NCBI RefSeq assembly: GCF_003725535.1
Contig: NZ_RJSF01000040.1
Location: forward strand, 489,407 to 553,406
Source of the DNA: Nocardioides pocheonensis
GTDB lineage: Bacteria; Actinomycetota; Actinomycetes; Propionibacteriales; Nocardioidaceae
Direction: 5' to 3'
DNA: 64,000 nucleotides
Within the stretch, counting starts at the first letter, position 1; each line of letters begins with the position of its first letter. Shown here one piece after another: positions 1 to 9,317 of this stretch. The translations under genes were made by a program, and so were the position numbers. The notes under the pieces are model-generated. The model ran no database searches. It saw nothing but the letters and a program-made list of their open reading frames with translations, and had not been told where the DNA came from.

Positions 1-427
1 GAGCCCCGAGCAGGCGCTGGGGGAGTCCGCGTCGGGCGCCAGTGACCTCTACGCCCTCGGCGTGGTCGCGCACGAGCTGATCACCGGCAAGCGTCCGTTC
101 GACGGCGGTACGCCGATCGCGACCGCCCTGATGCACGTGCACGAGGCGCCGCCGCCGCTGCCCGACTTCGTCCCCGAGCCGCTGGCGATGGTGGTCACCG
201 ACCTGCTGGCCAAGAACCCCGCGGACCGGCCCCCCAACGCGCGCGCAGTCGCGGTCCGCCTCGGGCTGGCCGACCACGAGATCGCCGGGCTCGCCCTGGG
301 CCTCGCACGGACCGTGTACGGCGACGGTGACGAGCCGGACGAGGAGGTCAAGCCGCTGTCGCGGGCCCTCCTGGACCCGGCGCCGACGATGGCCACCGAC
401 GTCGCCGACCTCCTGGCCGAGGACTGA
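1..427 (+). CDS. Serine/threonine protein kinase, C-terminal fragment (5' end outside window)
   Basis: The reading frame is open from base 2 and ends at TGA 425-427. The visible start reads SPEQALGE...SDLYALGVVAHEL, which is the APE-like activation-segment motif (SPEQ) and the subdomain IX region (SDLYALG) of bacterial Hanks-type kinases. The next stretch, ITGKRPFDG...DLLAKNPADRPPNA, matches subdomains X-XI with the conserved late Arg. The ATP-binding lobe and catalytic loop lie before the window. No transmembrane segment or PASTA repeats follow the kinase core: only a short acidic tail of about 40 residues is present. It is therefore probably a soluble kinase or one with its other domains upstream. 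The downstream PIG-L gene converges on it with a 7-nt gap. Confidence 0.88.
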   Translation, partial: SPEQALGESASGASDLYALGVVAHELITGKRPFDGGTPIATALMHVHEAPPPLPDFVPEPLAMVVTDLLAKNPADRPPNARAVAVRLGLADHEIAGLALGLARTVYGDGDEPDEEVKPLSRALLDPAPTMATDVADLLAED

Positions 428-434
428 CGAGCCG

Positions 435-1181
435 CTAGTCGCCCCAGCCCATCGGGACCACCTCGAACGGCGCGGCGAACGCGACGCCGAGGCGCTGACC
501 CGTGGCACGCGCCATCCCCTCGAGGAACTCCCGGGGGTCCCAGTTCTCCCAGCCCAGGCCGTCGATGTACGCCGCGTGCGCCTTCAGTGACTCCACGCCC
601 TGGTCGAACGTGTCGGTGGTGTCCACGGCGTGCGTGGCCATCGGCGAGCCGAACACCCAGACCTGCTTGACGCCGCCCCACGGCTCGAGGCCGTCGTCGG
701 TGATCTGCTCGGGGAAGATCCACCGGTTGCCCGCGTCGCGCACCGCGTCGAGCACGGCCTTGCCGACGGCGATGTGGTCGGCCTGGTTGAGGTTCGACCC
801 GCCCCACGTGTCGCGGTGGTTGCCGGTGATCACCACGTCCGGGCGGTGCCGGCGCACCTCCGCGGCGAGCAGGCGGCGCATCGGGACGCCGTACTCGAGG
901 ATCCCGTCGGGCTGGCCGAGGAAGTCGACGGCGTCGACGCCGACGATGCGGGCCGACTCGACCTGCTCCTTCTCGCGGACGACGCGGCACTCGTCGGGTG
1001 CCATGCCGTCGATGCCGGCCTCGCCGCTGGTGACCATCGTGTAGCCGACCCACTTGCCCTGACCGGTCCAGCGGGCCACCGCCGCGGCGGCGCCGAACTC
1101 CATGTCGTCGGGGTGGGCGACGATGCAGAGCGCCCGCTCCCAGGTCTCGTCGAGCGGCTCGAAAAGCTCAGGTGCGTCCAT
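435..1181 (-). CDS. PIG-L family deacetylase (LmbE-like N-acetyl-sugar deacetylase)
   Basis: A 248-aa protein with the AHPDD zinc-binding motif at residues 22-26 and a second metal His in the segment SNLNQADHIAVG near residue 120. This is the signature of PIG-L/LmbE zinc deacetylases, which include the mycothiol enzymes MshB and Mca. Those act on GlcNAc-containing substrates in the cytoplasm, but which substrate this copy uses cannot be told from sequence. The frame stays open upstream to 1283. The start at 1181 was chosen because the upstream residues are Arg-rich and not family-like, and because MDAPELFEPL directly precedes the first strand. It is divergent from the phosphotransferase gene that starts at 1249, so 1182-1248 should hold promoters for both. 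Confidence 0.85.
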   Translation of the reverse strand: MDAPELFEPLDETWERALCIVAHPDDMEFGAAAAVARWTGQGKWVGYTMVTSGEAGIDGMAPDECRVVREKEQVESARIVGVDAVDFLGQPDGILEYGVPMRRLLAAEVRRHRPDVVITGNHRDTWGGSNLNQADHIAVGKAVLDAVRDAGNRWIFPEQITDDGLEPWGGVKQVWVFGSPMATHAVDTTDTFDQGVESLKAHAAYIDGLGWENWDPREFLEGMARATGQRLGVAFAAPFEVVPMGWGD

Positions 1182-1248
1182 GGGCGACAGCGTAGGCGCG
1201 CGCGATATCCACTGGCGACGACATTGCCGACGCAGCAGAGTGCGCTCC

Positions 1249-2229
1249 ATGGAAGTCGCGCCGACCACGCCGTACTGGGGCACCGACGAGTACGCCGCGG
1301 AGCTGCACGCATGGGTCGAGGACCAGGTCGGCCCGGCCCGGATGACGCGGGTGAAGCTGCGGCCCTGGTCGACGGTGTGGCGGGCCGAGGCGGGCGACCG
1401 GGTCTACTGGGCCAAGCAGAACTGTCCGACGCAGGCATTCGAAGGTGCGCTGACCCGCCTCCTCCACGAGCTCGTGCCGGACCGCGTGCTCGAGCCGCTC
1501 GCGGTGCGGGAGGACGGCACGTTCCTCCTCCCCGACGGCGGACCGGTGCTCCGCGACCTCGACCGCGGGCCGGGCGACCGCGAGGCCTGGCAACAGGTCG
1601 TCGGGGAGTGGGCCGGGCTGCAGCGGGACCTGGCGCCGCGCGCCGACGAGCTCGCCGCCGTCGGCGTGACGAGGGTGCCGCCGGAGCGGTTCGTGGCCGA
1701 CACCCTCGCCCGCGCCGACGAGCTGCACGCGCTCCACCCGTCCGACCCGCGCCACCTCGACACTCCTCGGTGGACCTCGCTCCGGAGCGCGGAGCCCGTG
1801 CTCGCGGAAGCCGCGGCCGCCGTCGTCGACCTCGGCCTCCCAATGACGCTGAACCACAACGACCTGCACGACGGCAACTCGTTCGTCGCAGCGGGCGCGC
1901 CGTTGCGGTTCTTCGACCTCGCCGACGCCGTGCTCGCAGAGCCGATGGGTGTGCTGCTCGTGCCGCTCGGCCAGCTCGCCGACCAGCCCAGGACGCGTGG
2001 CGCGGTGGTGCGCGCCTGGGTGGAGGCGTGGCGCGAGGTCGCCGACGAGAGCCGGCTCTGGCGGGCGCTCCCGCACGCGCTCCGGCTCGCGGCCCTGGCG
2101 CGGCACGAGGCCTGGTGGCGGGTGATGACATCGATGACGTCCGACGAGCTCGCCGAGTGGGGGATGGCGGCGCCGTACTGGCTGGCGCGGGTCGCGGAGC
2201 CGCCGCCGGAGGTGCTCGCACGACTCTGA
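1249..2229 (+). CDS. Phosphotransferase of the APH/choline-kinase fold
   Basis: A 326-aa cytoplasmic protein. The Brenner-type catalytic motif LNHNDLHDGNSF is near residue 204 and the metal-binding segment FFDLADAV follows about 20 residues later. This is the HxDxxxxN...D pattern of aminoglycoside phosphotransferase-family enzymes. The N-lobe Lys candidate is in VYWAKQN near residue 59. Family members phosphorylate antibiotics, sugars, choline or homoserine, and the substrate here is not predictable. The ATG at 1249 starts the part that looks like protein; the frame is open further upstream to 1102 but there overlaps the divergent PIG-L gene. The gene stands alone: 51 nt later a separate leaderless promoter begins the helicase transcript. 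Confidence 0.78.
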   Translation: MEVAPTTPYWGTDEYAAELHAWVEDQVGPARMTRVKLRPWSTVWRAEAGDRVYWAKQNCPTQAFEGALTRLLHELVPDRVLEPLAVREDGTFLLPDGGPVLRDLDRGPGDREAWQQVVGEWAGLQRDLAPRADELAAVGVTRVPPERFVADTLARADELHALHPSDPRHLDTPRWTSLRSAEPVLAEAAAAVVDLGLPMTLNHNDLHDGNSFVAAGAPLRFFDLADAVLAEPMGVLLVPLGQLADQPRTRGAVVRAWVEAWREVADESRLWRALPHALRLAALARHEAWWRVMTSMTSDELAEWGMAAPYWLARVAEPPPEVLARL

Positions 2230-2268
2230 TCCGCGCTCGTCGAATAGGCCGCGAGCAAGGGTCGCGAC

Positions 2269-2274
2269 TACCCT
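2269..2274 (+). promoter_or_regulatory. Putative -10 box of a leaderless promoter for the DEAD-box helicase
   Basis: TACCCT at 2269-2274 is followed by six bases and then GTG at 2281. This spacing places the transcription start on the first base of the GTG codon, and no Shine-Dalgarno sequence lies in between. That arrangement is typical of leaderless actinobacterial mRNAs. It is an inference from spacing only. Confidence 0.5.
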
Positions 2275-2280
2275 TGGCCG

Positions 2281-4008
2281 GTGACCGAGACACCCGACGC
2301 CGCCTCCTTCGACGACCTCGGTCTGGATCCCAAGGTGCTCAAGGCACTCAAGGACGTGGGCTACGAAACCCCCTCGCCGATCCAGGCGGAGGCGATCCCG
2401 CCGCTCCTCACCGGGCAGCACGTGGTCGGACTGGCCCAGACCGGCACCGGGAAGACGCTGGCGTTCGCGGCGCCGATCCTCTCGCGGATCGACCTCAGCC
2501 AGAAGACCCCGCAGGCGCTCGTGCTCGCCCCGACCCGTGAGCTGGCGCTCCAGGTCGCCGAGGCCTTCGAGCGGTACGCCGCGCACGTCAAGGGCCTGCA
2601 CGTCCTGCCCGTGTACGGCGGTCAGGGGTACGGCGTCCAGCTCTCCGCCCTCCGCCGCGGGGTCCACGTCGTCGTCGGCACGCCCGGGCGGGTGATGGAC
2701 CACCTCGAGAAGGGCACCCTGGACCTCAGCGAGCTGCGCTTCGTCGTGCTCGACGAGGCCGACGAGATGCTCAACATGGGCTTCGCCGAGGATGTCGAGC
2801 AGATCCTGTCGGGCACTCCGGAGTCCAAGCAGGTCGCGCTGTTCTCGGCGACGATGCCGCCGCAGATCCGCCGGATCGTCAAGCAGCACGCACCGAACGC
2901 GACCGAGATCAAGGTGCGCTCGACCTCGACGACCGCCGCGAACGTCGAGCAGCGCTACCTCAAGGTCGCGCACCCGCAGAAGCTCGACGCCCTCACCCGC
3001 ATCCTGGAGGTCGAGAACTTCGACGGGATGATCGTGTTCGTCCGCACGAAGAACGCCACGGAGGAGCTCGCCGAGCGGCTCCGCGCACGCGGCTTCTCCG
3101 CCGCGGCGATCAACGGAGACGTCGCCCAGGTGCAGCGCGAGCGCACGATCGAGCAGCTGCGCAAGGGCAAGCTCGACATCCTCGTCGCCACCGACGTCGC
3201 TGCGCGCGGCCTCGACGTCCCGCGGATCAGCCACGTGGTCAACCACGACATCCCCACCGACACCGAGTCCTACGTGCACCGGATCGGCCGCACCGGGCGC
3301 GCCGGCCGACCGGGTGTGGCGATCTCGTTCGTCACCCCGCGCGAGAACCACCTGCTCCGGGCGATCGAGAAGACCAACCGGACCACGCTGCAGGAGATGC
3401 GGCTGCCGACCGTCGAGGACGTCAACGCCTTCCGGGTCTCGAAGTTCACCGAGGCGATCGGGCAGGCGCTCGGCGACCCGCAGCTGAGCGTGTTCCGCGA
3501 CCTGGTGGCCGCCTACGAGGCCGAGCACGACGTGCCGGCGCTCGACATCGCCGCGGCGGTCGCGGTGCTCGCCCAGGACGGCGAGCCGCTGTTCCTCGAG
3601 GACGTGCCGGAGCCGGCCCGCTCGCCCCACCAGGAGCGCACGAAGGAGCGTCGCGGCAGCGGCAAGCCGATGGCGTCGTACCGGATCGAGGTGGGCAAGC
3701 GCCACCGCGTCGAGCCGCGGCAGATCGTCGGTGCGCTCGCCAACGAGGGCGGCCTGTCGCGCGAGGACTTCGGGAAGATCGACATCAAGCCGGCGTTCTC
3801 GATCGTCGAGCTCCCGGCCGACCTGTCCGCCGACACGCTCCGCAAGCTCGAGGACACCCGGATCTCCGGGGTGCTGATCGCCCTCAAGCCCGACCGGTTC
3901 TCGCGTGGCCGCTGGGCGGAGCGGCCGTCGTCGTACTCGCGCGGCGACCGCGGTGCCGGCCCGGCCGCGGGCGGCAAGAAGCCGCGGCACAAGCACCGCG
4001 CCCCGTAG
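2281..4008 (+). CDS. deaD: DEAD/DEAH-box ATP-dependent RNA helicase (DeaD/CsdA type)
   Basis: A 575-aa RNA helicase. The helicase motifs appear in order: Q motif (SFDDLGL...TPSPIQ, residues 9-34), Walker A AQTGTGKT (52-59), PTRELALQ, TPGR, DEAD at 158-161, SAT, and the C-terminal HRIGRTGRAGR motif VI. After residue 470 comes a DbpA/CsdA-type RNA-binding domain (YRIEVGKRHRVEPRQIVGAL...SIVELP), then a basic tail (GGKKPRHKHRAP). The family unwinds RNA duplexes with ATP and acts in ribosome assembly, mRNA turnover and cold adaptation. GTG 2281 is the best start because it sits six bases after a -10 box, giving a leaderless transcript. The gene appears monocistronic. Confidence 0.95.
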   Translation: MTETPDAASFDDLGLDPKVLKALKDVGYETPSPIQAEAIPPLLTGQHVVGLAQTGTGKTLAFAAPILSRIDLSQKTPQALVLAPTRELALQVAEAFERYAAHVKGLHVLPVYGGQGYGVQLSALRRGVHVVVGTPGRVMDHLEKGTLDLSELRFVVLDEADEMLNMGFAEDVEQILSGTPESKQVALFSATMPPQIRRIVKQHAPNATEIKVRSTSTTAANVEQRYLKVAHPQKLDALTRILEVENFDGMIVFVRTKNATEELAERLRARGFSAAAINGDVAQVQRERTIEQLRKGKLDILVATDVAARGLDVPRISHVVNHDIPTDTESYVHRIGRTGRAGRPGVAISFVTPRENHLLRAIEKTNRTTLQEMRLPTVEDVNAFRVSKFTEAIGQALGDPQLSVFRDLVAAYEAEHDVPALDIAAAVAVLAQDGEPLFLEDVPEPARSPHQERTKERRGSGKPMASYRIEVGKRHRVEPRQIVGALANEGGLSREDFGKIDIKPAFSIVELPADLSADTLRKLEDTRISGVLIALKPDRFSRGRWAERPSSYSRGDRGAGPAAGGKKPRHKHRAP

Positions 4009-4067
4009 CCGCGTGATCTTTCCGCGGCGGGCTCGTTGAGCAGGCGACGCCCACCCAGGAGGATCCC

Positions 4068-4985
4068 GTGCGCCGTTTCGCCGTTCTCGTCGCCTGCCTT
4101 GCCGCCGTCCTCGCCGGGTCACCGGCCCGCGCGGCCGACCCGCTGCCGGTCCCGTACCAGTTCATCCCGTCGGCACTGCTGGGCGGCGCGCCCGACGCGG
4201 ACGCCCCGGGGACCAACGACTGGAGCTGCCGGCCGACCGCGGCGCACCCCCGTCCGGTGGTCCTCGTGCACGGCACCGGCGGCAACCGCAGCACCAACTG
4301 GCAGACCTACGGCCCGCTGCTGAAGAACAACGGCTACTGCGTCTTCGCGCTCACCTACGGAGTCCTGCCCCGTACGGCGTACCCGTTCAATGCCCTCGGG
4401 GGCCTCACCAGCATCCCGGGCAGTGCTGCCGAGCTGGGCTCGTTCATCGACCGGGTGCTGGCCGCGACCGGTGCCGACAAGGTCGACCTGGTCGGCCACT
4501 CCCAGGGCACGCTGATGCCCGACTACTACGCGAAGTTCCTCGGCGGAGCCGACAAGATCGGCAGCTACATCTCCCTGGCCCCGCTCTGGCACGGCACCGG
4601 TCTCGGTGACATCAAGCCGCTCCTGGCCCTGGCCTTCGGCGACGCCGTCATGGACGCGCCGGTGCCCGGGTGCGAGGCGTGCGGCGAGATGTCGACCAGC
4701 TCGCCGTTCATCGCGAAGATGCGCGCCGGGGGAGTGGCCGTGCCGGGCATCCACTACGTCAACATCGTGACCACCCACGACGAGCTCGTGGTCCCGTACA
4801 CCAGCGGCATCGAGCCCGGCATGACCAACATCGTCCTGCAGGACCGGTGCCCGCTGGACCTCACCGACCACTTCGAGATCGCGGCCGACCCGAACGCCAG
4901 CGTGCTGGTGCTCAACGCGCTCGACCCGGCCCACCCGCGTGCGCTGCGGTGCGTGCCGGTGCTGCCGTTCGTCGGCGGGCTCTGA
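4068..4985 (+). CDS. Secreted lipase/esterase, alpha/beta hydrolase (lipase class 2-like)
   Basis: A 305-aa protein that begins with a clear Sec signal peptide (MRRFAVLVACLAAVLAGSPA, cleavage near ARA-AD at about residue 23). The mature part contains the oxyanion segment VLVHGTGGN near residue 66 and the nucleophile elbow VGHSQGT near residue 144. A late His candidate lies in LTDHFEI. The arrangement fits extracellular actinobacterial triacylglycerol lipases. Four Cys residues in the mature part (SCRP, GYCV, CEAC) could form disulfides. The GTG start at 4068 is supported by AGGAGG at 4057-4062. A strong hairpin downstream separates it from the convergent sialidase-like gene. Confidence 0.88.
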   Translation: MRRFAVLVACLAAVLAGSPARAADPLPVPYQFIPSALLGGAPDADAPGTNDWSCRPTAAHPRPVVLVHGTGGNRSTNWQTYGPLLKNNGYCVFALTYGVLPRTAYPFNALGGLTSIPGSAAELGSFIDRVLAATGADKVDLVGHSQGTLMPDYYAKFLGGADKIGSYISLAPLWHGTGLGDIKPLLALAFGDAVMDAPVPGCEACGEMSTSSPFIAKMRAGGVAVPGIHYVNIVTTHDELVVPYTSGIEPGMTNIVLQDRCPLDLTDHFEIAADPNASVLVLNALDPAHPRALRCVPVLPFVGGL

Positions 4986-5006
4986 CGCGACGGGCTCCGA
5001 CCCCGA

Positions 5007-5038
5007 GCCGGGCCCCGGTCGGTTGACCGGGGCCCGGC
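5007..5038. terminator. Bidirectional hairpin terminator between lipase and sialidase-like genes
   Basis: A perfect 14-bp GC-rich stem (5007-5020 with 5025-5038) closes a GGTT tetraloop just after the lipase stop at 4985. There is no U tract, which is normal for high-GC actinobacteria. The hairpin lies between two convergent genes and could end transcription from both sides. Confidence 0.75.
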
Positions 5039-5066
5039 CCTGGCTCAGGACGGGTCCGACGCAGGC

Positions 5067-6833
5067 TCAGAAGGCGCCGGCGACGGTGACCACGTCCTCC
5101 TGGTTGATCGGCGTCGGGGTGAACTCCGCGCCGTAGAACCACACCACGGTCTGCTTGTTGTTGCTGTCGGTCCAGAACGCGTGGAAGCGGCCGTCGGTCC
5201 CGACGGAGAGGTCGGTGTAGTCGCCGAAGAACGCGCCGCCGAACCCGTTGCGGGTGTTGATCGGGTGCGTGCTCACCGTCTGGGTCGTGGTCAGGTCGGT
5301 GACCACGTAGTCGAGCCGGGTGTTGTGGATGTAGTCACCGAGCGTGTCGCACGTGATCCGGCCGACCGGCGGCGGTGGCCCGGACGCGCACGTCTGCCAC
5401 GGCGACACCACGTCGCCCCGGTACGCCGAGAGGTACACGTGCCCGGTCGGGCCCACGGCCACCGCCGGGAAGATGTCCTCGACCGGTCCTGCCGGGTCGG
5501 GGGCGTTCAGGGTGCCGCCCGAGGGCTGGGCCACCGGGTAGCCGATCGGGGTCCGGGTGGCGGCGGCGAACACCGGGGCCGGGTCGGTCCAGTGCGTTCC
5601 ACCGTCGGTCGACGTGCTGTAGACCGCCGTGGAGCCGTTCGGCTCGATGTCGGAGGTCCACGTGGCGTAGAGGTCGCCGTTGGGCGCGGCTGCGGCAGCC
5701 GGGTAGCTGTTGTCGCGGAAGGCCGCGTCGGTCAGCTCCTCGCTGTCGTGCACCGCGGCGATGGCGACCGGCTTGCCCCACGTGGCACCGCCGTCGGTGG
5801 ACTTCACCACGTAGGTCGAGTTCAGCGACGCCAGCCGGGTCGACCCCTCCCAGAACACGTAGAGCGAGCCGTCCGGTCCCACCACGGGGCGAGAGCCCTG
5901 GCCGTAGAGCACGTTGCCGGAGATCGCCTTCGGAGCGGTGAACGTGGCGCCGCCGTCGCTCGAGGACGCGAAGAAGATCGGCGACTGGGTGTAGGCGCCG
6001 TTGTGGGCATTGAACAGGAACCGCGTCCAGCTCACGTAGATCCGGTCACGGTAGGGACCGCTGGTCCGGTCGACCGCGATCCACTCCTTGTCGTTGATCG
6101 TCGAGGGCGAGTTGGTCGCGTTGATGAACGTCGGCGCCGACCAGCTCAGCTGGCCACCGGTGAACGTGCCGCGGCTGACGGTCACGGCGTTGGGCGCGGA
6201 GGTCCGGTTGAACCCGAGGCCGGCGTAGAAGACGTGTCCCTGGGTGTCCCAGGCGACGGCCGGGTCGCCGCCCGCGTCGTACGGTCCGCCGGTGAGGTGC
6301 TCGACGCCGGGGATCAGCGTGCCGAGGTGCGACGGGTCGGTCGCCGTGCAGCACCAGGTCTGACCGCCGTCGTTGGAGAAGTAGGTCCCCGAGTAGGCGT
6401 CGCCCAGGGCGCTGCACGGCGTACCGGAGACGGTGCAGGGCCAGGTGCGGGTCACGTAGTCGTTGGCGCCGGCCACGATCCGCTGCGGGTTGCCCGGATC
6501 GACCGCGATCGCGGTCTCGTTCTGCGGGGCGGCCGCGGTGTCCTGGTTGACGGTCACGTCGGGCGCGAGGACGGTGTTGCCGTCCAGCGGGCTGCCGGGC
6601 ACGAACGTCGGCGTGATCGGAGCGGCGGGCGCGGCGCTGGTGTCCTGGGCCTCCTCCTCGAGGAACGAGGAGAACCGGACCTGCAGCCCGGCGGTGCCAC
6701 GCAGGGACGCGACCTTGCCGGCCAGCGTCGTGATGTCGTAGGTCTTCGCACTCGCCGCCTGGCTGGGAGCGGCCGCGATCGCGGCCGGGACGGAGAGGGC
6801 GACCGCAGCAAGTAGTGCCAGAGAACGCTTCAT
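5067..6833 (-). CDS. Secreted sialidase-like BNR-repeat protein
   Basis: A 588-aa protein starting MKRSLALLAAVALSVPAAIA with a Sec signal peptide (cleavage near AAPSQAAS). At least four Asp-box (BNR) motifs are visible: SNDGGQTWC, SSDGGATF, STDGGATWG and STDGGTHW. These define a six-bladed beta-propeller of the sialidase superfamily. The family includes exo-alpha-sialidases and many propellers of unknown substrate. The Arg triad of true sialidases was not identified, so enzymatic activity is uncertain. The start at 6833 was preferred over an open frame reaching 6905 because GGAG stands just upstream and the signal peptide begins there. It is divergent from the beta-helix gene, with about 200 nt of shared upstream DNA. 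Confidence 0.82.
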   Translation of the reverse strand: MKRSLALLAAVALSVPAAIAAAPSQAASAKTYDITTLAGKVASLRGTAGLQVRFSSFLEEEAQDTSAAPAAPITPTFVPGSPLDGNTVLAPDVTVNQDTAAAPQNETAIAVDPGNPQRIVAGANDYVTRTWPCTVSGTPCSALGDAYSGTYFSNDGGQTWCCTATDPSHLGTLIPGVEHLTGGPYDAGGDPAVAWDTQGHVFYAGLGFNRTSAPNAVTVSRGTFTGGQLSWSAPTFINATNSPSTINDKEWIAVDRTSGPYRDRIYVSWTRFLFNAHNGAYTQSPIFFASSSDGGATFTAPKAISGNVLYGQGSRPVVGPDGSLYVFWEGSTRLASLNSTYVVKSTDGGATWGKPVAIAAVHDSEELTDAAFRDNSYPAAAAAPNGDLYATWTSDIEPNGSTAVYSTSTDGGTHWTDPAPVFAAATRTPIGYPVAQPSGGTLNAPDPAGPVEDIFPAVAVGPTGHVYLSAYRGDVVSPWQTCASGPPPPVGRITCDTLGDYIHNTRLDYVVTDLTTTQTVSTHPINTRNGFGGAFFGDYTDLSVGTDGRFHAFWTDSNNKQTVVWFYGAEFTPTPINQEDVVTVAGAF

Positions 6834-7037
6834 GGTGTCTCCATGCTGGATCGTGACGGAGCACTTGTGGCGCGCCGTCGCACTCGTGCGCCCGAGTCCG
6901 GGCACTCATTCTTTCTAGACCCGGTGTCACGTGCTGGCAAGATCCCTCTGCCGTCGTAACGCCCGTCGCCAAGAGTCGTTGACCTCACGATGAGACTGCT
7001 CCGCTGCCGGCGGGGCGCCGACCCGACAGGACTCCAC

Positions 7038-9308
7038 ATGCGGCGAGCCATCCTGGTCCTTCTCCTTGCGGTTGCGGGCGTCCTGGTGGCCCCGCAGGTC
7101 GCCCAGGCGCACGTCGAGCGCCCGTCGTACTGGCCCGACCCGAGCGCGGACTGCTCGGTCTCGCCGTGCGCCGGGGGAGCGTTGCCCACGGCACGGTCCC
7201 TCGCCTCGGCGCTCGACCCGACGCAGCCGGGCACCACGCGCGTGGTGTGCCAGGCCGATTCGCTGGACCGCGTGAAGAAGGCGATCAGCGCGGCCGTCCT
7301 CAACGGGTACGACGTCCGGCCGACCGACCACCGCACGTTCACCAGCGCCGACGGCGACGCCCTGCTCAAGCTGAACCAGCGGCTCTTCGGCCGGTGTGCC
7401 TACCACGAGATCCAGCCCGCGGTGACGGCGTCGGGGAACGACGACCGCGTCGTGGTCATGCCGGGGGTCTACACGGAGCCGACCGCGCGGTCGCAGCCGA
7501 CCCACGACCCGGCCTGTGCGCAGTACACGACGACCTCGGACTCGGGTGACCCCGGCGCACTGACGCACGCGTACCAGGTGCACTGCCCCAACGACGCCAA
7601 CCTCGTCGCCGTGATCGGCCGGGGCGTCGGTCCGGGCACCGACCCCGTCCCGCCGCTCCCGGACCGGCACGGGATCCCGAACGCCGGCGCCTGCATCCGC
7701 TGCAACCTCCAGCTCGAGGGCTCCGGCGTCAGCGCCGACGACGTCGTGGTCGAGGCCGGCTCGGCGGCGGCCGGGAACGGCGGTCCCTCGGCGGTCGGCA
7801 ACGCCAAGGACGTCGGCATCTTCGTCGACCGCGCGGACGGGTTCGTGCTGCGCAACCTCACCGTGCGGCACGCCCGCGAGCACGACATCTACATGCTCGA
7901 GACCGACGGCTACCTCCTGGACCGCTTCAAGACGTTCTACGCCGGCGGGTACGGCGTGCTCACGTTCGTCGAGGACCACGGCCTCATGCAGAACTGCGAG
8001 GCGGCGGGCAACGGCGACTCCGGCATCTACCCCGGCTCCGGGGCGCCCACCAGCCTCGCGGCGGACAAGGCGTACTACCCGGACGCGCCGCGGTACAGCC
8101 AGGAGATCCGCAACTGCGACATCCACCACAACACCGGTGGGTTCTCCGGCACGGACAGCCACGGCACGCTGATCGACCACAACAACTTCTACGGCAACGC
8201 CCTCGGGTTCACGACCGACGTGTTCACGGCGGCCGGACACCCTGGCTTCCCGCAGGGCGGCAACGTGATCGCGGACAACAACTTCTACTCGAACAACTTC
8301 AACCCGTTCCAGGCGGGATCCGACGTCGAGCCGTTCATCGGCGCTCCGGTCGGCACCGGGCTCTGGTTCGCGGGCGGCAACGACAACGTCGTCCAGGGCA
8401 ACCACTTCTACGACAACTGGCGTCGCGGCATGATGCTGTTCGCCGTACCGGACGCGACCGTGTGCGGACCCCTCATCGGGGTCCCGATGACCGGCTGCGA
8501 CCCGACCAAGATCTCGACGTCGTACCGCAACCAGATGCACGACAACGTCATGGGCGTCTCGCCGACCGGTGCCGTGAAGCCGAACGGCACGGACTTCTGG
8601 TGGGACTCGTTCCCCGGCAACACCGGCAACTGCTGGTACCGCAACACCGCCGCGCCCGGGAAGACGGTCACGTCCTCGCCGCTCCTGCTGCCCTCGTGCA
8701 ACAACGGCGCCGACCCGTCGACCAGCATCGGGACGGGTGACCTGCCCAACGAGGCGGAGCTGGCCGCGTGCCTGGCCGGCTTCGACATCTCCGGCTACCC
8801 GAACGGGAACTCGACGCTCTGCAGCTGGACCACCACGCCGCCCCAGCCGGGCACCGGGGGAGGACTGCTCGGGACGATCGCGACCCTCACCGGCCTGACA
8901 GCCCAGGAGCAGTCCTTCGCCGACCTCTGCACGACGGCGACCGGCTCGCGCACGTGCACGCCGTTCCTGGGCGACCTCGGCATCACCAGCTGGGTGGCCT
9001 CGGCGCTCCAGACGCTGATGCCCGACCCGGCCGTGGCCGCGCCCACCGGCAACCTGCCGCTGAGCACCTACACCTGCAGCTGGTGGCGGCAGGCCGACGC
9101 CACCGCCCGGGCCGGCCTCGCCGACCGGATCCAGCACTGGGTCGGCGGGTCGGTCGACGGCAACACCCGGGTCGGCTACGGCTCGGTGCTGACGCGTGAC
9201 CAGGCCACCCGGCTGTTCGACGACCGCTGCAGCACCAGCTACGCCGGCACCCTCGCGCTCTACAAGATCTACGGGGCGGCCGCCGCCTTCATCAACGCCA
9301 ACCGCTGA
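7038..9308 (+). CDS. Secreted right-handed parallel beta-helix repeat protein
   Basis: A 756-aa protein. MRRAILVLLLAVAGVLVAPQVAQA is a Sec signal peptide followed by a mature domain starting HVERPSYWPDP. The middle (about residues 230-520) has repeated short strands with Asn/Gly turns (LRNLTVRHAREHDIYM, NNFYGNALGF, DNNFYSNNF, QGNHFYDNW). These are typical of the NosD/pectate-lyase-like beta-helix fold. Such proteins bind or cleave extracellular polysaccharides, and no catalytic residue could be assigned. The C-terminal about 150 residues (from TLTGLTAQEQSF) form a separate region of unknown role. The start at 7038 was chosen because the signal peptide begins there; 16 upstream codons in frame are Arg/Cys-rich and unlike a protein start. 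Confidence 0.8.
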   Translation: MRRAILVLLLAVAGVLVAPQVAQAHVERPSYWPDPSADCSVSPCAGGALPTARSLASALDPTQPGTTRVVCQADSLDRVKKAISAAVLNGYDVRPTDHRTFTSADGDALLKLNQRLFGRCAYHEIQPAVTASGNDDRVVVMPGVYTEPTARSQPTHDPACAQYTTTSDSGDPGALTHAYQVHCPNDANLVAVIGRGVGPGTDPVPPLPDRHGIPNAGACIRCNLQLEGSGVSADDVVVEAGSAAAGNGGPSAVGNAKDVGIFVDRADGFVLRNLTVRHAREHDIYMLETDGYLLDRFKTFYAGGYGVLTFVEDHGLMQNCEAAGNGDSGIYPGSGAPTSLAADKAYYPDAPRYSQEIRNCDIHHNTGGFSGTDSHGTLIDHNNFYGNALGFTTDVFTAAGHPGFPQGGNVIADNNFYSNNFNPFQAGSDVEPFIGAPVGTGLWFAGGNDNVVQGNHFYDNWRRGMMLFAVPDATVCGPLIGVPMTGCDPTKISTSYRNQMHDNVMGVSPTGAVKPNGTDFWWDSFPGNTGNCWYRNTAAPGKTVTSSPLLLPSCNNGADPSTSIGTGDLPNEAELAACLAGFDISGYPNGNSTLCSWTTTPPQPGTGGGLLGTIATLTGLTAQEQSFADLCTTATGSRTCTPFLGDLGITSWVASALQTLMPDPAVAAPTGNLPLSTYTCSWWRQADATARAGLADRIQHWVGGSVDGNTRVGYGSVLTRDQATRLFDDRCSTSYAGTLALYKIYGAAAAFINANR

Positions 9309-9317
9309 CCCGCGACC

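Noticed and set aside
630-2540. Long open frames (over 600 codons) across the PIG-L, phosphotransferase and helicase genes
   Set aside because: Arg/Ala/Pro-rich shadow frames typical of 70 percent GC DNA; the overlapping real genes have clear family motifs.
1168-4122. 984-codon minus-strand open frame opposite deaD and the phosphotransferase
   Set aside because: Antisense shadow with repetitive Arg/Gly/Leu/Val composition and no family features.
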